The position numbers were made by a program, and so were the translations under genes. The notes under the pieces are model-generated. The model saw only the letters and a list, made by a program, of their open reading frames with translations. It was not told the DNA's origin and made no database searches. 64,000 nt of DNA from NCBI GenBank assembly GCA_032622095.1, contig CP136068.1:124503989-124567988 (forward strand), in the 5' to 3' direction. Below are positions 1 to 11,987 of this stretch, piece after piece (positions within the stretch are counted from its first letter, which is position 1; each line of letters starts with the position of its first letter). Source of the DNA: Siphonodentalium dalli. Lineage: Eukaryota; Mollusca; Scaphopoda; Gadilida; Siphonodentaliidae.

Positions 1-102
1 TAAGCCAATGCATTCTCTTATATATGCGAGGCGACCTATGGTCGACTCGCATATATAAGAGAATGCATTGGCACAGGGCCCTTCTGTTGGGTAAAGGGTT
101 AA
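1..102. mobile_element. TTAA-MITE family A (CCCTTTACCCAAC ends), right part
   Basis: Right half of a piggyBac-like MITE cut by the window edge. It holds one ~69-nt hairpin followed by the terminus GGGCCCTTCTGTTGGGTAAA then GGGTTAA. Full copies elsewhere are ~390-460 bp with two hairpins in opposite orientation. Confidence 0.85.
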
Positions 103-269
103 TATCGAGACCAGGAAACTACGTCACTAAGGTAATATTTAAACCGTCGCTTCAGACGTTCGGATAGCTGCTATCTGGAATTCATGCAGTGGATGAGCTA
201 GGTATTTGTTACAGGAGGTAATGTACTTACAAGTGAAAGGGATCATGTGCATTTTACAAACATCTATAA

Positions 270-626
270 AATGGTTGAGGTATGTTTGATGATCAAAATT
301 GGGGCACAATTGATGTCTAATTTCCTTGTAAATTTCAGTTATTAATATGAATTTTATCAATTACTGATTTTTGATACTGGACCCAAAAAATGTCTCGTGG
401 TTGAGGGGTGTTTGATGTTCAAAATTGGGGCGCAATCGATGCCTAACTTCCTTGTAAATTTCAGTTATTAATACGAGTTTGATCAATTATTGATTTTTGA
501 TACTGGACCCAAAAACCTTCTCATGGTTGAGGGGCGTTTCATGTTCAAAATCAGGGCACAATCGATAGCTATTTTCCTTGTAAATTTCAGTTATTAATAT
601 AAGTTTTATTGATTGCTGATTTTTGA
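270..626. repeat. ~124-bp tandem repeat, three units
   Basis: Three diverged tandem copies with recurring GGTTGAGG, TTCAAAAT..GGGGC and CCTTGTAAATTTCAGTTATT. No coding potential seen. Confidence 0.7.
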
Positions 627-808
627 ATGTACATTGGGAATTTCCACAGCTCATGGACTAGTTTATCCAGTCAGACAAACGTTTATAAAAGTGTTAAACA
701 AATTTAAAATCCAAACTGCTTTAGTTTAGCGACTTCATTGGCGACATAGGTTCCTGGCCCTGAATATATCATGTCTTTCAATAGGTCATTAGAAATAGAT
801 GCCATGTA

Positions 809-1022
809 AAGTAATGTCCTAAATAATCGACCCCTAAACCACAGCAGAATTATGGGAAATTTTTCAGGATTTAGTCGGAAATATGGCTTGTTACCATTTA
901 TCGGGAAGCTCTCACCGAGAGCTTTCCGATGAATGGCAGCAAGCCATATTTCCGATTAAATCCTAAAAATTTTCTCATGATTCTGCTGTGGTTAAAGGAT
1001 CATATTTTTTTGGCATTACTTT
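809..1022. mobile_element. TA-MITE, palindromic (AGTAATGTCCTAAATAAT ends)
   Basis: Inverted repeat of about 100 bp per arm around a GAGAGCTTTCC centre, a foldback MITE. Ends resemble CAGTAATGCCCTAAAT...GGCATTACT with TA flanks, suggesting Tc1/mariner-type mobilisation (inference from TSD only). Confidence 0.75.
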
Positions 1023-1155
1023 ATATGGTCAAACCCCTTGGTTCAAACAATCCCCCCTCCATGAACGAAAATGATAAATTAATACACATAACTATTTTTG
1101 TGTGTATAAAAATTAACATTCAATGTTGTTGAGATTAGAACTATTGCCTCTTTAT

Positions 1156-1370
1156 TTAACCCTTTCAGTGCCAAGTCTGATTTTTGTATCAACCCATATT
1201 TCCTTGATCATTTTTCAAATTTATTGATTATAATAATGTGATACATTGATGGAAAGAGCTCCAAGAGCTCTTTCCATCAATGTATCACATTATTATAATC
1301 AATAAATTTGAAAAATGATCAAGGAAATATGGGTCGATACAAAAATCGGACTTGGCACTGAGAGGGTTAA
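1156..1370. mobile_element. TTAA-MITE family C, intact 215-bp palindrome
   Basis: Starts TTAACCCTTTCAGTGCCAAG and ends with its inverse, nearly perfectly palindromic across GGAAAGAGCTCCAAGAGCTC. TTAA target duplication and CCCTTT termini are piggyBac-like. It serves as the intact reference for the split copy at 29376/36276. Confidence 0.88.
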
Positions 1371-1476
1371 TCACAACACTCCACAAACTGCTCAACATCT
1401 CTGATCCCTGAACTCTAAAAGCAATCAACCCTCATATCTGGCACTGATCATAGTGTCAGGCAAGACCAGTCCATTT

Positions 1477-1740
1477 CAAGCCTGAGTTTTATGTGCCTGT
1501 CATTTGCAGAATGAGGTCCCCCCGAGGGTGAATTTAGTGACGCTATCCTGCATAGCGGGCTAGCCTCACTGAATTCACCCTCTGGGGACCTTATTCTGCT
1601 TAAGCCTCACCTTATCTGGAAAGTTTCTTTATTAATAAATTTCTATAGAAACTTCTTCACATAGATTCTATTTCTTTTTTAGTTTAGTTTCTCTATATCC
1701 CAAAATTGGCAGATGACACAATTCATAATCAAGGAAAAAC
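1477..1740. mobile_element. hAT-like MITE family X, part (CAAGCCTGAG end)
   Basis: Left end CAAGCCTGAG, then CTGTCATTTGCAGAATGAGG and the arm GTGAATTTAGTGACGCTATC with its inverse. The matching right-end sequence appears at 2700-2806, so the copy looks rearranged. Confidence 0.65.
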
Positions 1741-2178
1741 TCACTGACTAATAGTATCCTGATTCCTATTGATTCATTTGTAGGGTTGTTCAGCTAAAAA
1801 GATCAACAAACAGACTTATGCTGTTCATCACACTTATAAGCTAAATATCCCTAATGAAGCCGTAACATTTTATCTCTTTGCTGGTCATTATAGCATCTGA
1901 GCATTCCTATGTAATAGAATGATCTTGCCTTCTACCATATTACATACAATGAAAACTAACATAAAGAGATTCCACGGTGTACAGGATAGAGATACAAGAA
2001 AATAAAGTTAAGATCAATCATAAAAACAAAAGAATACATACCAAGCACCCAATTTCAACAAAAATTTAATCAAAAGATAGATGCTGCTCCAGTCACGATT
2101 AACTGAGGACCTAATGACCAAATACCAGGGCTCGAAATGTTCCTGAAATTCCTACTTGACAGCTTGAATTATTTGCTA

Positions 2179-2391
2179 CAGTAATGCTCAAATTAATCGA
2201 CCTCTTAACCAAAGCAGAATTATGGGTAACTTTTCAGGATTTAGTCGGAAATATGGCTTGTTGCCATTCATCGGAAAGCTCTCCCCGAGAGCTTTCCGGT
2301 GAATGGCAACAAGCCATATTTCCGACTAAATCCTGAAAAGTTACCCATAATTCTGCTTTGGTTAAGAGGTCGATTAATTAGAGCATTAATG
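2179..2391. mobile_element. TA-MITE, palindromic (CAGTAATG ends)
   Basis: TA-flanked; arms GGATTTAGTCGGAAATATGG and inverse meet at GAGAGCTTTCC. Near-perfect foldback of 213 bp. Confidence 0.82.
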
Positions 2392-2503
2392 TACCTCTCA
2401 CCTCAGAAATGTGCCTGTGCATACCCTTATATGTGGGGCTGTAACATGTCTTTGAGGTGGGGGACCAAATTATTTGATTCTGTATAAAGCATTTTATAAT
2501 CTT

Positions 2504-2692
2504 TTAACCCTTTCATGACTGGATCTCCCTGAATGTTTTCAAAAACCCTGTGCCAGTGCATTCTCTTATCTATGTGAGTCTCCCATAAAAGAAAAATACA
2601 TTGGCCTAACATTATTTACCTTGAGCTTGTAAGCCAGGTCATTTTCTAATATATGCTAGGCTCCCGATGGGAGACTAGCATACATAAAGTTT
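2504..2692. mobile_element. TTAA-MITE family E (CCCTTTCATGACTGGA end), truncated
   Basis: TTAACCCTTTCATGACTGGA left end, degraded hairpins with CCCATAGGGAG-type loops, no right terminus. It is fused to part of a family X MITE at 2693-2806. Confidence 0.65.
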
Positions 2693-2806
2693 CTTTATTA
2701 TTAGTGATCCTAGCCTGCTATGCGGGACAGCGCCACTAAATTCACCCTCTGGGGACCTCATTCTGCAAATGACAGGCACACTAAACTCAGGCTAGTTCTA
2801 ACCATT

Positions 2807-4054
2807 CAGTGTAAAATTTACTTGTCGCCAAGAAACAGTGACATGCTAGTTAGAGGTATACATTTCGAGCCCTGCCCAATAACTACATATAATGCAAGTT
2901 CTATGACTTAGTATTCCGATGTTCCTCTTTGTTTTCAACCAAAGCAATAGCTAGGTTTAGATCCAACTACATCACACTTCAAGCATCTAGACTGGAATAT
3001 TATATACATGGCAGAAAAATAATTTTAGTAGTTAGACGGCTTTATTTAATTTTATCCTAATCACGGCCAGTGTAATAGTTTTCACATCTTATAGTATGAA
3101 TTGTTTATCACATAATTAGACTCTAAACAGGGCATCATATATAATAGTAAGACACACGTGCATTATCGGCACATGCAGTGATGTAAGAGCTTAGCACAAT
3201 GATGTCGATGTCAATGCCGGAACTTTATTATTATGTTAATTAGAATATAATAATGATATTCGATTTGTGTTGGGTTATTTAGTGTTTACTGTGAGATAAA
3301 CATGGGTGATAAGGGTGGTTGAACAATTTTGTCAACATGAATAGACACATTTAAAATTGAACTGATTTTTCTTGAAGGTGTCTTTATTTTTTAAACACAG
3401 CCATTTAGAGATCGTTTGTCCTTGCAAAAATGTGATTATGTGATAAAATTGATCTCAAATTTGTTATACAAATTTTTTTAAGCGAGGCTCAAATCGAAAT
3501 CAGTGCACTTGGTTAATAAATTTTGTATAAAATTGCGACTCATTAGAGATCCTCTTTTTACTAACAGTACTAATAGCTATCTGCACTATTGTACTAACAT
3601 GTCTAGTACTGCTTGAAAGTTAAGATCTCAACCTTCATAGTGTCTCGGTTGAAAACAAATAGGAATCTTGCATTTCATCTCAGCCATATTTCTCAAAACA
3701 CAAAATCCTGTTGATTGCTCGTCAGATCTTGCAGAATATTCTGTTTCACCAATCAGAACAGCTTTCTGTGTTAATTTGAGAAAGGGTGACTTGAAAGATT
3801 CCCAAAATGGTATAACACTATTAACACAATTTAGTTACTATTTCCACATTTTTTTTATTCTAGACGTTGATATTCCACTGAGATATTGGAGACATAGTCT
3901 AGTAAAATGATCAAGATTTCTATCCTCGATGGGAGTTGATTTGGGATGAAGAAATTTAAGTGAGAACATTGAGGTGAACACAAATCCTACGGGAGTGTCT
4001 GACTCAAAACTCTAGCCGCAAGTGTCAGATCCACACTCGACACCAAGTCTGGAT
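2807..4054. other. no gene or recognised repeat
   Basis: AT-rich 3' flank of SORL1. Short ORFs only (longest 80 codons at 3668) with no domain pattern. Confidence 0.5.
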
Positions 4055-4400
4055 ACAGCATCACCAAATTCACCCTCTGGGGACATCATTTTGATAAGGC
4101 CTCAACTGCCATGGGTGACCTAGTAGAATTTTGTGATGTTCACCCATTACCGTAAGTCGCCATGATTATGCATATTAGTTTCTGTAATTAGGGGATATAG
4201 AAACTGAACAGAAGGGAAAAATAACTAAAAACAATGTTAATTTGAGATTATAGATATTCCCAGAAGATAAGGCCTTAGCAGAATGAGGTCCCCAGAATAG
4301 CAGGGTAGCATCACTAAATTAACCCTCTAGGGACCTCATTCTGCAAATGTCAGACTCTATATCCAGACTTGCTCGACACCCAGCAAACATTCATCAACTA

Positions 4401-4681
4401 CAGTAATGCCCTAAATAATCAACTCCTTAACCACAGCATAATTATGGGTAACTTTTCAGGATTTAGTCGGAAATATGGCTTGTTGCCATTCATCAGAAAG
4501 CTCTCAGTGAGAGCTTTCCGATGAATGGCAACAAGTTATATTTCCGGAAATATGGCTTGTTGCCATTCATCAGAAAGCTCTCAGTGAGAGCTTTCCGATG
4601 AATGGCAACAAGCCATATTTCCGACTAAATCTTGAAAAGTTACCCATAATTCTGCTTTGGTTAAGGAGTCAATTATTTAGG
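4401..4681. mobile_element. TA-MITE with internally duplicated hairpin, right end lost
   Basis: CAGTAATGCCCTAAATAATC start after TA. The central segment GCTTGTTGCCATTCATCAGA with its inverse is present twice in tandem. The right end stops within GGAGTCAATTATTTAGG. Confidence 0.75.
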
Positions 4682-4756
4682 AAATTTCTGTATATTAAGC
4701 TTAGGCCACAGAAATTTTATTAGTTAGTTTACGAAAATGGAAGAGGAAAAAAAAAA

Positions 4757-5577
4757 TGAAAGTGTCAATGACACTGTAGCTCAACTTGGAAAGGGAATAA
4801 TTTAATGTATTACAGTCAATGGAGCGATTAGGAATGTGGAAAGTTGAATGTCTAATACTAGTTTATAGACATGAAGAGAAAAGTAAAATCCAAGATGGCT
4901 GCTGGTGGCCATGTTTTCGGCCGAATGACCCCAAATGAGTCGTTCCCATCTACATGTCATCGTTAACATCCATGACAAATTTTATGATGATCTGACCAAA
5001 TGTACGACCTGTAGCCTGTGCTAAAGAATTTAGTCATACAAAGAGTAAAATCCAAGATGGCTGCTGGCAGCCATGTTTTTTGTGCGAATGACCCCAAAAT
5101 GACTCGTTTCCCATCTACATGTCATTGTTAACATCCATGACAAATTTTATGATGATCTGACCAAAGGTACGACCTGTAGCCCGTGTCAAAGGATTTAGTC
5201 ATGCAAAGAGTAAAATCTAAGATGGCTGCCGGCGGACATGTTTTTTGGCCAAATGACCCCAAAATTACTCGTTCCCATCTACATGTCAATATTAACATCC
5301 ATGACAAATTTCATGACAATAAGACGAACAGTACGGCCTGTAGCCCGTGCTAATGGATTAAATTTTGAAATCCAAGATGGCCACTGGCAGCCATGTTTTT
5401 TTTCCGAATGACCCCAAAATGACTCGTTCCCATCTACATGTCAATGTCAACATCCATGACAAATTTCATAATAATCGGACCAAAGGTACAAACTGTAGCC
5501 CGTGCTAAAGGAAATTGTTGACGACGGATACCAAGCCATGGCAATAGCTCAAACTTTACAAAGTAAAGTTGAGCTAA
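4757..5577 (+). mobile_element. Helentron-like non-autonomous element with four tandem core units
   Basis: Starts TGAAAGTGTCAATGACACTG then TAGCTCAACTT. The core is ~160-bp units with CCAAGATGGC, GACTCGTTCCCATCTACATG and CGACCTGTAGCCCG. It ends in the hairpin CTCAAACTTTAC-AAA-GTAAAGTTGAG and CTAA. The subterminal inverted repeats, tandem core and 3' hairpin fit Helentron/HINE or bivalve pearl-type elements. Confidence 0.8.
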
Positions 5578-5667
5578 CAAATGATCTGGTCATTTGTTGA
5601 ACTTATTATCTGAACATTTCCTAAGGGATAACTACCCATCAATGAGTATTTAGTATAGAAAGGGTTA

Positions 5668-7102
5668 ATGTGACCGTGCTATTTTATATACCAAATCAGT
5701 ATATGCCTTTATTACATGCTACACATGTATACTAACTAAGTTATTAAACCTAACTCACTAATATGCATTTTATAGCCGCATTGTAATCATTTCATTGCGC
5801 GTACTTGGTTCATTCCATTTCGCGCTATTCCGTTCTGTACATTCCCCGTTTCCTATGTCTCATTGCTGATCTGTATTTTGCTATTTACTATCTCTATCTA
5901 CGCCCAATCTCTTACCCGCTTAAGTCTTCCTCTGTCTAGTTCAGCGCCCAGTATTAGATCTAACTAAGGTGTTTTAGCCAATCACAGGTAAGCTTATTTA
6001 CCGCGCTTTCTCAGTCCGTATTTCGTCACCAAGGTGTACGCATCGCAATATCGTATAACACTCTCAGTGTTATCCTAATTTCTTCATGCTCGAAGAATGT
6101 TAATAAGTTTAAGAAGTAATACTACGTTATGACATCTGACCTATGCTTTCCAAAGGATGGTATGTAATATTTGTTATGTTTTCACCAGTTATTATAGCTT
6201 GTATTTTAATAATATTGTCTTCGGTTTTGAAACTTTAGTGTTGTCACATTTGCATAAATATATTTGCCCAATAGTTTAGTGAAGTTGGAAATCGCACACT
6301 GCGTCCATAATCACCCTTTTATACTAGCATGTAGGTTTTATTTCTAACTGTTCGTCACAGTTAGGATTGTGTCAAAATAGTTGTTTATATCGACAATAGG
6401 GAAGTTGGTTTATTGACACAATCACATTTCATATATTTATTAATATCCATACTGGATATTTATTCTGCAGCAACTACAACATATGTATTTGTTCACCAGG
6501 GTCCTTTTTCTCGATTTGATGTCTGATGTTTGATGCTCGATGTGATGTTGCTGTCAAGCTGTTTATAAAGATGTGTTGTGATGTCATCCATGTTGTGATG
6601 CTTGTTGGATGTGTTCCGTTCGGTATTGCTTGATTATTCAATTAAATGCATGATGAAGACTTTTAAGGTAGGCTTAGTGTTTTCATAGACCCTGCCAGAT
6701 GTTTAGACTCAGAGCCCATAAATGTTTGTGATATAGCGACTGATGGTTCATTTAAGACCCACCCCTGTGCTCTACCACATTAATATCTCAATTATTCTGA
6801 TTTCCCATGCTATTATGACAGATAGAATGGTTTGGTGAGAAGTGAGTGTTACACATACTGAACAGCATGGTCAATTTCGGTAAAAAGGTTGTCGAAGGTT
6901 TGTAAACTAACTAATTAAATTGGTATCGCCTCGGGGAACAAAATAAATTCCAATTTGTATTGTAAGTAAGATAATATATGAAGCGTCAAAGGTAGCACTG
7001 AAAATATGCCTGAAATACAATAACAAGTCATAGCATAATAACTCATGGTGGGGAATCACATGGTTTCAACTTGATGAGTATCACACAAATTTGGTCAGAA
7101 TG
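5668..7102. other. no gene or recognised repeat
   Basis: No coding pattern or TE terminus recognised. 5578-5667 is the right end of a family D MITE (ends TATAGAAAGGGTTAA). Confidence 0.5.
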
Positions 7103-7562
7103 TTAACCCTTTACCCAACAAAACGCCCAGAAAAATAGCCCAAATGAAGCTGCAACAGCCTAAATTATCTTGGGTCTGTCTCAATAGAACCATACAAATA
7201 TGGATATCATTGGAACCGGCTCATTAACCACATTGTGATAGTTACAGTTATGCCCTGTGCCAATGCATTCTCTTATATATGCGAGTCGACCATAGGTCGC
7301 CTCGCATATATAAGAGAATGCATTGGCCTAAAAAAAATTAACTTTTTACCATTTTTTTCTTACATTCTTTAACAATTTTATAATTTTTTCTTACATTTTT
7401 TAACAATTTTTATAATATTTTTCTACATTCTTGGACAATTTTATCATTTTTAATATGTGTTAAGCCAATGCATTCTCTTATATATGCGAGGCGACCTATG
7501 GTCGACTCGCATATATAAGAGAATGCATTGGCACAGGGCCGTTTTGTTGGGTAAAGGGTTAA
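7103..7562. mobile_element. TTAA-MITE family A, full length, two hairpins
   Basis: TTAA on both sides; ends CCCTTTACCCAACAAAACG and TTTGTTGGGTAAAGGG. Two opposite copies of the ~69-nt hairpin at ~7259-7328 and ~7463-7533 flank an A/T spacer. Confidence 0.92.
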
Positions 7563-7841
7563 AGGAAACTACTGAGTATTTCGGAACAAATAATCTATCA
7601 ACTTGTTTTATAAATAAACTAGCACATGCTCGTAACAGTCAAAATGCTATGTTTTGTGTCAGTTCCTCGTATATTATGTTTTTGTACATTTGCGCTCACC
7701 TCTGGCATTTTGAGAGCATGGTACTCACCAACCTCGAAACCACGTGATTCCCCACTGTGTAACTGTCTACCAGCACTTATAGGAAATACTGAAACATGAT
7801 TACCAATGAAAAGGTAGGAGAAAACAATATAAGCACATCCC

Positions 7842-8044
7842 TTAACCCTTTGAGTGCCAGGTAGATTTTTGTATCAACCCATATACCCTGTGCCAATTCA
7901 TTCTCTTATATATGCGAGTCGACCATAGGTCGCCTCGCATATATAAGAGAATGCATTGGCCTAACAATTTTTTTAATTTTTTACAATTTTAATAATTTAT
8001 TCTTATATTCTTTAACAGACTTATTTTGGCACTCAAAGGGTTAA
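7842..8044. mobile_element. TTAA-MITE family B (GAGTGCCAGG ends) with one hairpin
   Basis: TTAACCCTTTGAGTGCCAGG ... GGCACTCAAAGGGTTAA. It carries the same internal hairpin as family A although the termini differ. Confidence 0.85.
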
Positions 8045-8429
8045 ATATAATATAAGTGTTTTTACAATTGGAATGGTTACAATGGAAATCTGTGTATATA
8101 AATGAGTTTATTTCTACACTAATATTTATCACTTCAGTGCATATGTATTCTAATGCATATGTATTGTGTGTATAACTTCAAGAATTTCATGTAAATTTAT
8201 TTATTGACTTATTTTGGTCCCCATAATGTGTCAAAAAGCAAGCAAGAATGTGACCCCCTTGGTAAGCAGAATTAAGCTGATGCAACTGCTTTTCTTATGT
8301 TTACATGATATATCTAGTGACCCACTACATGAATAACCAATAGTTATTATTAATAGCAAGTGAAACATCGATAGTAAGTTTTTCAAGAACTAAATCTTCC
8401 AGAAACGAAGGTACATTTTCAAACATATA

Positions 8430-8657
8430 CAGTAATGCCCTAAATAATCGACTCCTTAACCCAGCAGAATTATGGGTAACTTTTCAGGATTTAGTCGGAA
8501 ATATGGCCTGTTGCCATTCATCGGAAAGCTCACCGAGAGTTTTCCGATGAATGACAACAAGCCATATTTCCAACTAAAGCCATATTTCCAACTAAATCCT
8601 GAAAAGTTACCCATAATTCTGCTGTGGTTAAGGAGTCGATTATTTAGGGCATCACTG
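8430..8657. mobile_element. TA-MITE, palindromic
   Basis: CAGTAATGCCCTAAATAATC ... GGGCATCACTG with TA on both sides; one arm carries a short tandem duplication of AGCCATATTTCCAACTAAA. Confidence 0.8.
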
Positions 8658-8925
8658 TAGATTCGTTGAAAGGCTAGAGCACTCAACTATTGCAAATATT
8701 GTTTTATTTTCTCGGAAAAGATACCGTTTGTGCGATTTGGGACATTTCTTTCAAAATGCAATATAAATGCAAATCAGTGGCATCAGATCAAACTGCGTGG
8801 AGTTGAGATTTCAGCAAGATTGGAAAATTTATTACCTAGTGCCACCTTAAAGGGGATCACATTAGGTACATGTGTGTGTAAAAAACATATAAAAGTCTGT
8901 AAAACCGTCATTACGCAACACCATT

Positions 8926-9194
8926 TTAACCCTTTCTAAACTAAATGGATTCTTCCACCCAGTTATAAAAGTAAATATTGGAATGGACTATAATTGATTT
9001 GGGGGATGATCAGGAACAATGAGCAGACGACCAAACGACGAAAAGATAATACAAGTGCAGTGGTATTCATGTTCACTGGTGGGAAATGTTCAGATAATAT
9101 GTTCAACAATGACCTATGGTCGTTTGTTGAATTTATTAACTGAACATTTCCTAGGAACTACTCGTCAATGAGTATTTAGTATAGACAGGGTTAA
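8926..9194. mobile_element. TTAA-MITE family D (CCCTTTCTATACT-type ends)
   Basis: TTAACCCTTTCTAAACTAAA ... TTTAGTATAGACAGGGTTAA. The centre holds ATGTTCAGATAATATGTTCA and AATTTATTAACTGAACATTT. No hairpin module of the A/B/E type. Confidence 0.78.
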
Positions 9195-9338
9195 TTAGTT
9201 GGTTTACTAACAACTTTTTTACCGACATTGGGAAGCCATGTTTTTTAATTAATGTGTTTTATTTGCAAACAAAATATTTCCAGTGAATATATGAGATTTC
9301 TATTTAGCAGAATCATGTGAAATAATTGCCAATTGGTA

Positions 9339-9538
9339 CAGTAATGCCCTAAATAATCGACTCCTTAACCACAGCAGAATTATGGGCAACTTTTCAGGAT
9401 TTAGTCGGAAATATGGCTTGTTGTCATTCCTCTGAGAGCTTTCCGATGAATGGCAACAAGCCATATTTCCGACTAAATCCTGAAAAATTACCCATAATGC
9501 TGCTGTGGTTAAGGAGTCGATTATTTACGGCAATACTG
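9339..9538. mobile_element. TA-MITE, palindromic
   Basis: CAGTAATGCCCTAAATAATC ... CGGCAATACTG with TA on both sides, ~95-bp arms. Confidence 0.82.
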
Positions 9539-9622
9539 TATGTCAAGACCTTCCTGGGTTTTTAAAATATTTTTTTCCCCTCTCCATTCAGAGATTTGTT
9601 TTACTGATGTTCGTAAACCAAC

Positions 9623-9866
9623 CAAGCCTGAGTTTAGTGTGTCTGTCATTTGCAGAATAAGGTCCCCAGAGGGTGAATTTAGTGATTCAATCCCGCATAG
9701 TGGGCTAGGATCACCAGATTCACCCTCTTGGGACCTCATTCTGCATGGCCTCATCTGCTATAGGAGACATAGACTCAGATTGAAGTTCCCAAATGGTGAA
9801 TATTGTGAAGTACACCAATTGGGAACCTTGATTATGCAATGTGTCATCTGCCAATTTTAGGATATA
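9623..9866. mobile_element. hAT-like MITE family X, partial
   Basis: CAAGCCTGAGTTTAGTGTGT start, GAATGAGG-type arms, then the second palindrome TTCCCAAATGGTGAATATTG and its inverse, fading at the end. Confidence 0.65.
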
Positions 9867-10013
9867 GAGAAATTAAATTAAAAAAGATACAGAATTCATG
9901 TGAAGAACTTTTTATAGAAATGAGCAGTTTTACAGACTATTATGATTTTTGCGCATCAACCAACTTCAGTCCCTTTGACAGAGAAATCATGTTTATTTTG
10001 GACTGGAAACTGA

Positions 10014-10413
10014 TTAACCCTTTACCCAACAGAAGGGCCCTGTGCCAATGCATTCTCTTATATATGCGAGTCGACCATAGGTCGCCTCGCATATATAAGA
10101 GAATGCATTGGCTTAGCACATTAAAAATTATAAAATTGTTAAAGAATGTAAGAAAAAATGGTAAAAAGTGTTAAAAAAAGATTTTTTTTAGGCCAATGCA
10201 TTCTCTTATATATGCGAGGCGACCTATGGTCGACTCGCATATATAAGAGAATGCATTGGCACAGGGTATAACTGTAACTATCACACTGTGGTCAAGGAGC
10301 CGGTTCCAATGATATCCATATTTGTATGGTTCTATTAAGACAGACCGAAGATATTTTAGGCTGTTGAAGCTTTATTTGGCCGGTTTTGGCCGGTTTGTTG
10401 GGTAAAGGGTTAA
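10014..10413. mobile_element. TTAA-MITE family A, full length, inverted
   Basis: TTAACCCTTTACCCAACAGA ... CGGTTTGTTGGGTAAAGGGT with TTAA both sides and two hairpins. Orientation opposite to 7103-7562. Confidence 0.92.
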
Positions 10414-10787
10414 GTCATACTAATATAGCATACCAATATGCCGAGCTGAAACCTCTATCATTGAGAACTAATGTATTTTTCTTATAGTATTTCGATTAAA
10501 ATGTATTATGACATCGGGACATGGTGCAAACGAAAGTTTGACTGAAATGAGACTTTAGTGACGTGATGGAATGGAATGGATAAAAGTGAAATAATGAGAT
10601 GATTAACAACATAAATTAATTGATACAAATAAGACATGAAAAAATTATGATCATCGCTAAAAAGCATGAGTAAACATGAGATTCACATTGTGTTCTCGAA
10701 AGGAATTGTCTGTTCAAGTTACTTAATAAAGCCATGTCACACAATAGTAAGTTTATAAGATGAGTACATTAATCAGGGACCATCAAC

Positions 10788-11041
10788 CAAGCCTTGAAAT
10801 AGTGTGTCTGTCATTTGCAGAATGAGGTCCCCAGAGGGTGAATTTAGTGATGCTACCCCGCATAGCGGGCTAGCATCACCAAATTCACCCTCTGGGGACC
10901 TCATTCTGCTTACACCTCAGCAGAATGAGGTTCCCAGAGGGTGAATTTGGTGATGCTAGCCCGCTATGCAGGGTAGCATCACTAAATTCACCCTCTGGGG
11001 ACCTCATTCTGCAAATGACAGACACACTATTTCAAGGCTTG
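10788..11041. mobile_element. hAT-like MITE family X, complete, 8-bp TSD
   Basis: CAAGCCTTGAAATAGTGTGT ... ACACACTATTTCAAGGCTTG, flanked by CCATCAAC at 10780-10787 and 11042-11049. Two long palindromes (GTGAATTTAGTGATGCTA arms) lie inside. The 8-bp TSD supports hAT. Confidence 0.9.
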
Positions 11042-11052
11042 CCATCAACTGT

Positions 11053-11263
11053 TTAACCCTTCCATGACTGGAGCTTCCTGGAATTTTGTGAAAACCCTGT
11101 GCCAATGCATTCCCTCATATATGCGATTTTTGCATATAATGAGAGAATAAATTGGCATAACAATATTTACCTCGACCTTGTAGCCAGTGCATTCTCTTAG
11201 AAAATGCACTGGCACATGATCTTTAATGTTGCACCAGCACATCTCCCGTCATGAAAGGGTTAA
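11053..11263. mobile_element. TTAA-MITE family E
   Basis: TTAACCCTTCCATGACTGGA ... CCGTCATGAAAGGGTTAA, with degraded hairpins inside. Confidence 0.8.
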
Positions 11264-11332
11264 TTAATCAAGGATTATCAACTGTTTAATTAATCAGGGA
11301 TTATCCACTGTTTAATTAATCAGGGATTATCA
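11260..11332. repeat. 26-bp tandem repeat, ~3 units
   Basis: TTTAATTAATCAGGGATTAT repeated next to the MITE end. The same sequence precedes the hAT-like MITE at 10770. Confidence 0.75.
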
Positions 11333-11547
11333 AAATGTCCTTGAATCAGATCTATTATTTTAATCCCTAGAATCTATATGAAACTTGCAAGGAAGAGATA
11401 CATTATCGTTATAAATTATCGTTAACTGTGGATAACATCTTTGAGTGTCTTTTAGAGCTGGAATCATCTGCAAATAATTAGCACAAGCAGAATAAATCCA
11501 AATATAGAGGGCACTAGAATTATAGACACTATAGTACAATCAATTTA

Positions 11548-11760
11548 CAGTAATGCCCCAAATAATCGACTCCTTAACCACAGCAGAATTATGGGTAATT
11601 TTTCAAGATTTAGTCAGATATATGGCTTGTTGCCATTCACCGGAAAACTCTCAGTGAGAGCTTTCCGATGAATGGCAACAAGCCATATTTCCGACTAAAT
11701 CCTGAAAAATTACCCATAATTCTGCTGTGGTTAAGGAGTCTATTATTTAGGGCATTACTG
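11548..11760. mobile_element. TA-MITE, palindromic; left part of a segmental duplication
   Basis: CAGTAATGCCCCAAATAATC ... GGCATTACTG. Shares private variants (TTTAGTCAGATATATGG, CCGGAAAACTCTC) with the copy at 54405-54617. Confidence 0.85.
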
Positions 11761-11987
11761 TATGTGATAGTGTATGAATTAATAATCATATATATTTTTA
11801 TTAAATAAATCAATAGTTATACTGATTATTATTAGACACAACATACAAATTTTCCTTGTAATTGTGAGTGATTGAGACTGTGACTGCGATTTCTGCCTTG
11901 TTGGTGTTAATGGCGTTATTAAAATTAAGTTTATTGTTTCTGATTTACGTCATACTTCAGATCTTCTGTTTTGTTTCTATTGTAGTG

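Noticed and set aside
1-72. Hairpin at the window start as a tRNA or snRNA
   Set aside because: It is a near-perfect palindrome shared with dozens of MITE copies, without tRNA arms or box motifs.
7457-7747. ORFs with MLSQCILLYMRGDLWSTRIY and related peptides, found many times
   Set aside because: They are translations of the MITE hairpin (CATTCTCTTATATATGCGAG) and recur wherever the repeat occurs; not proteins.
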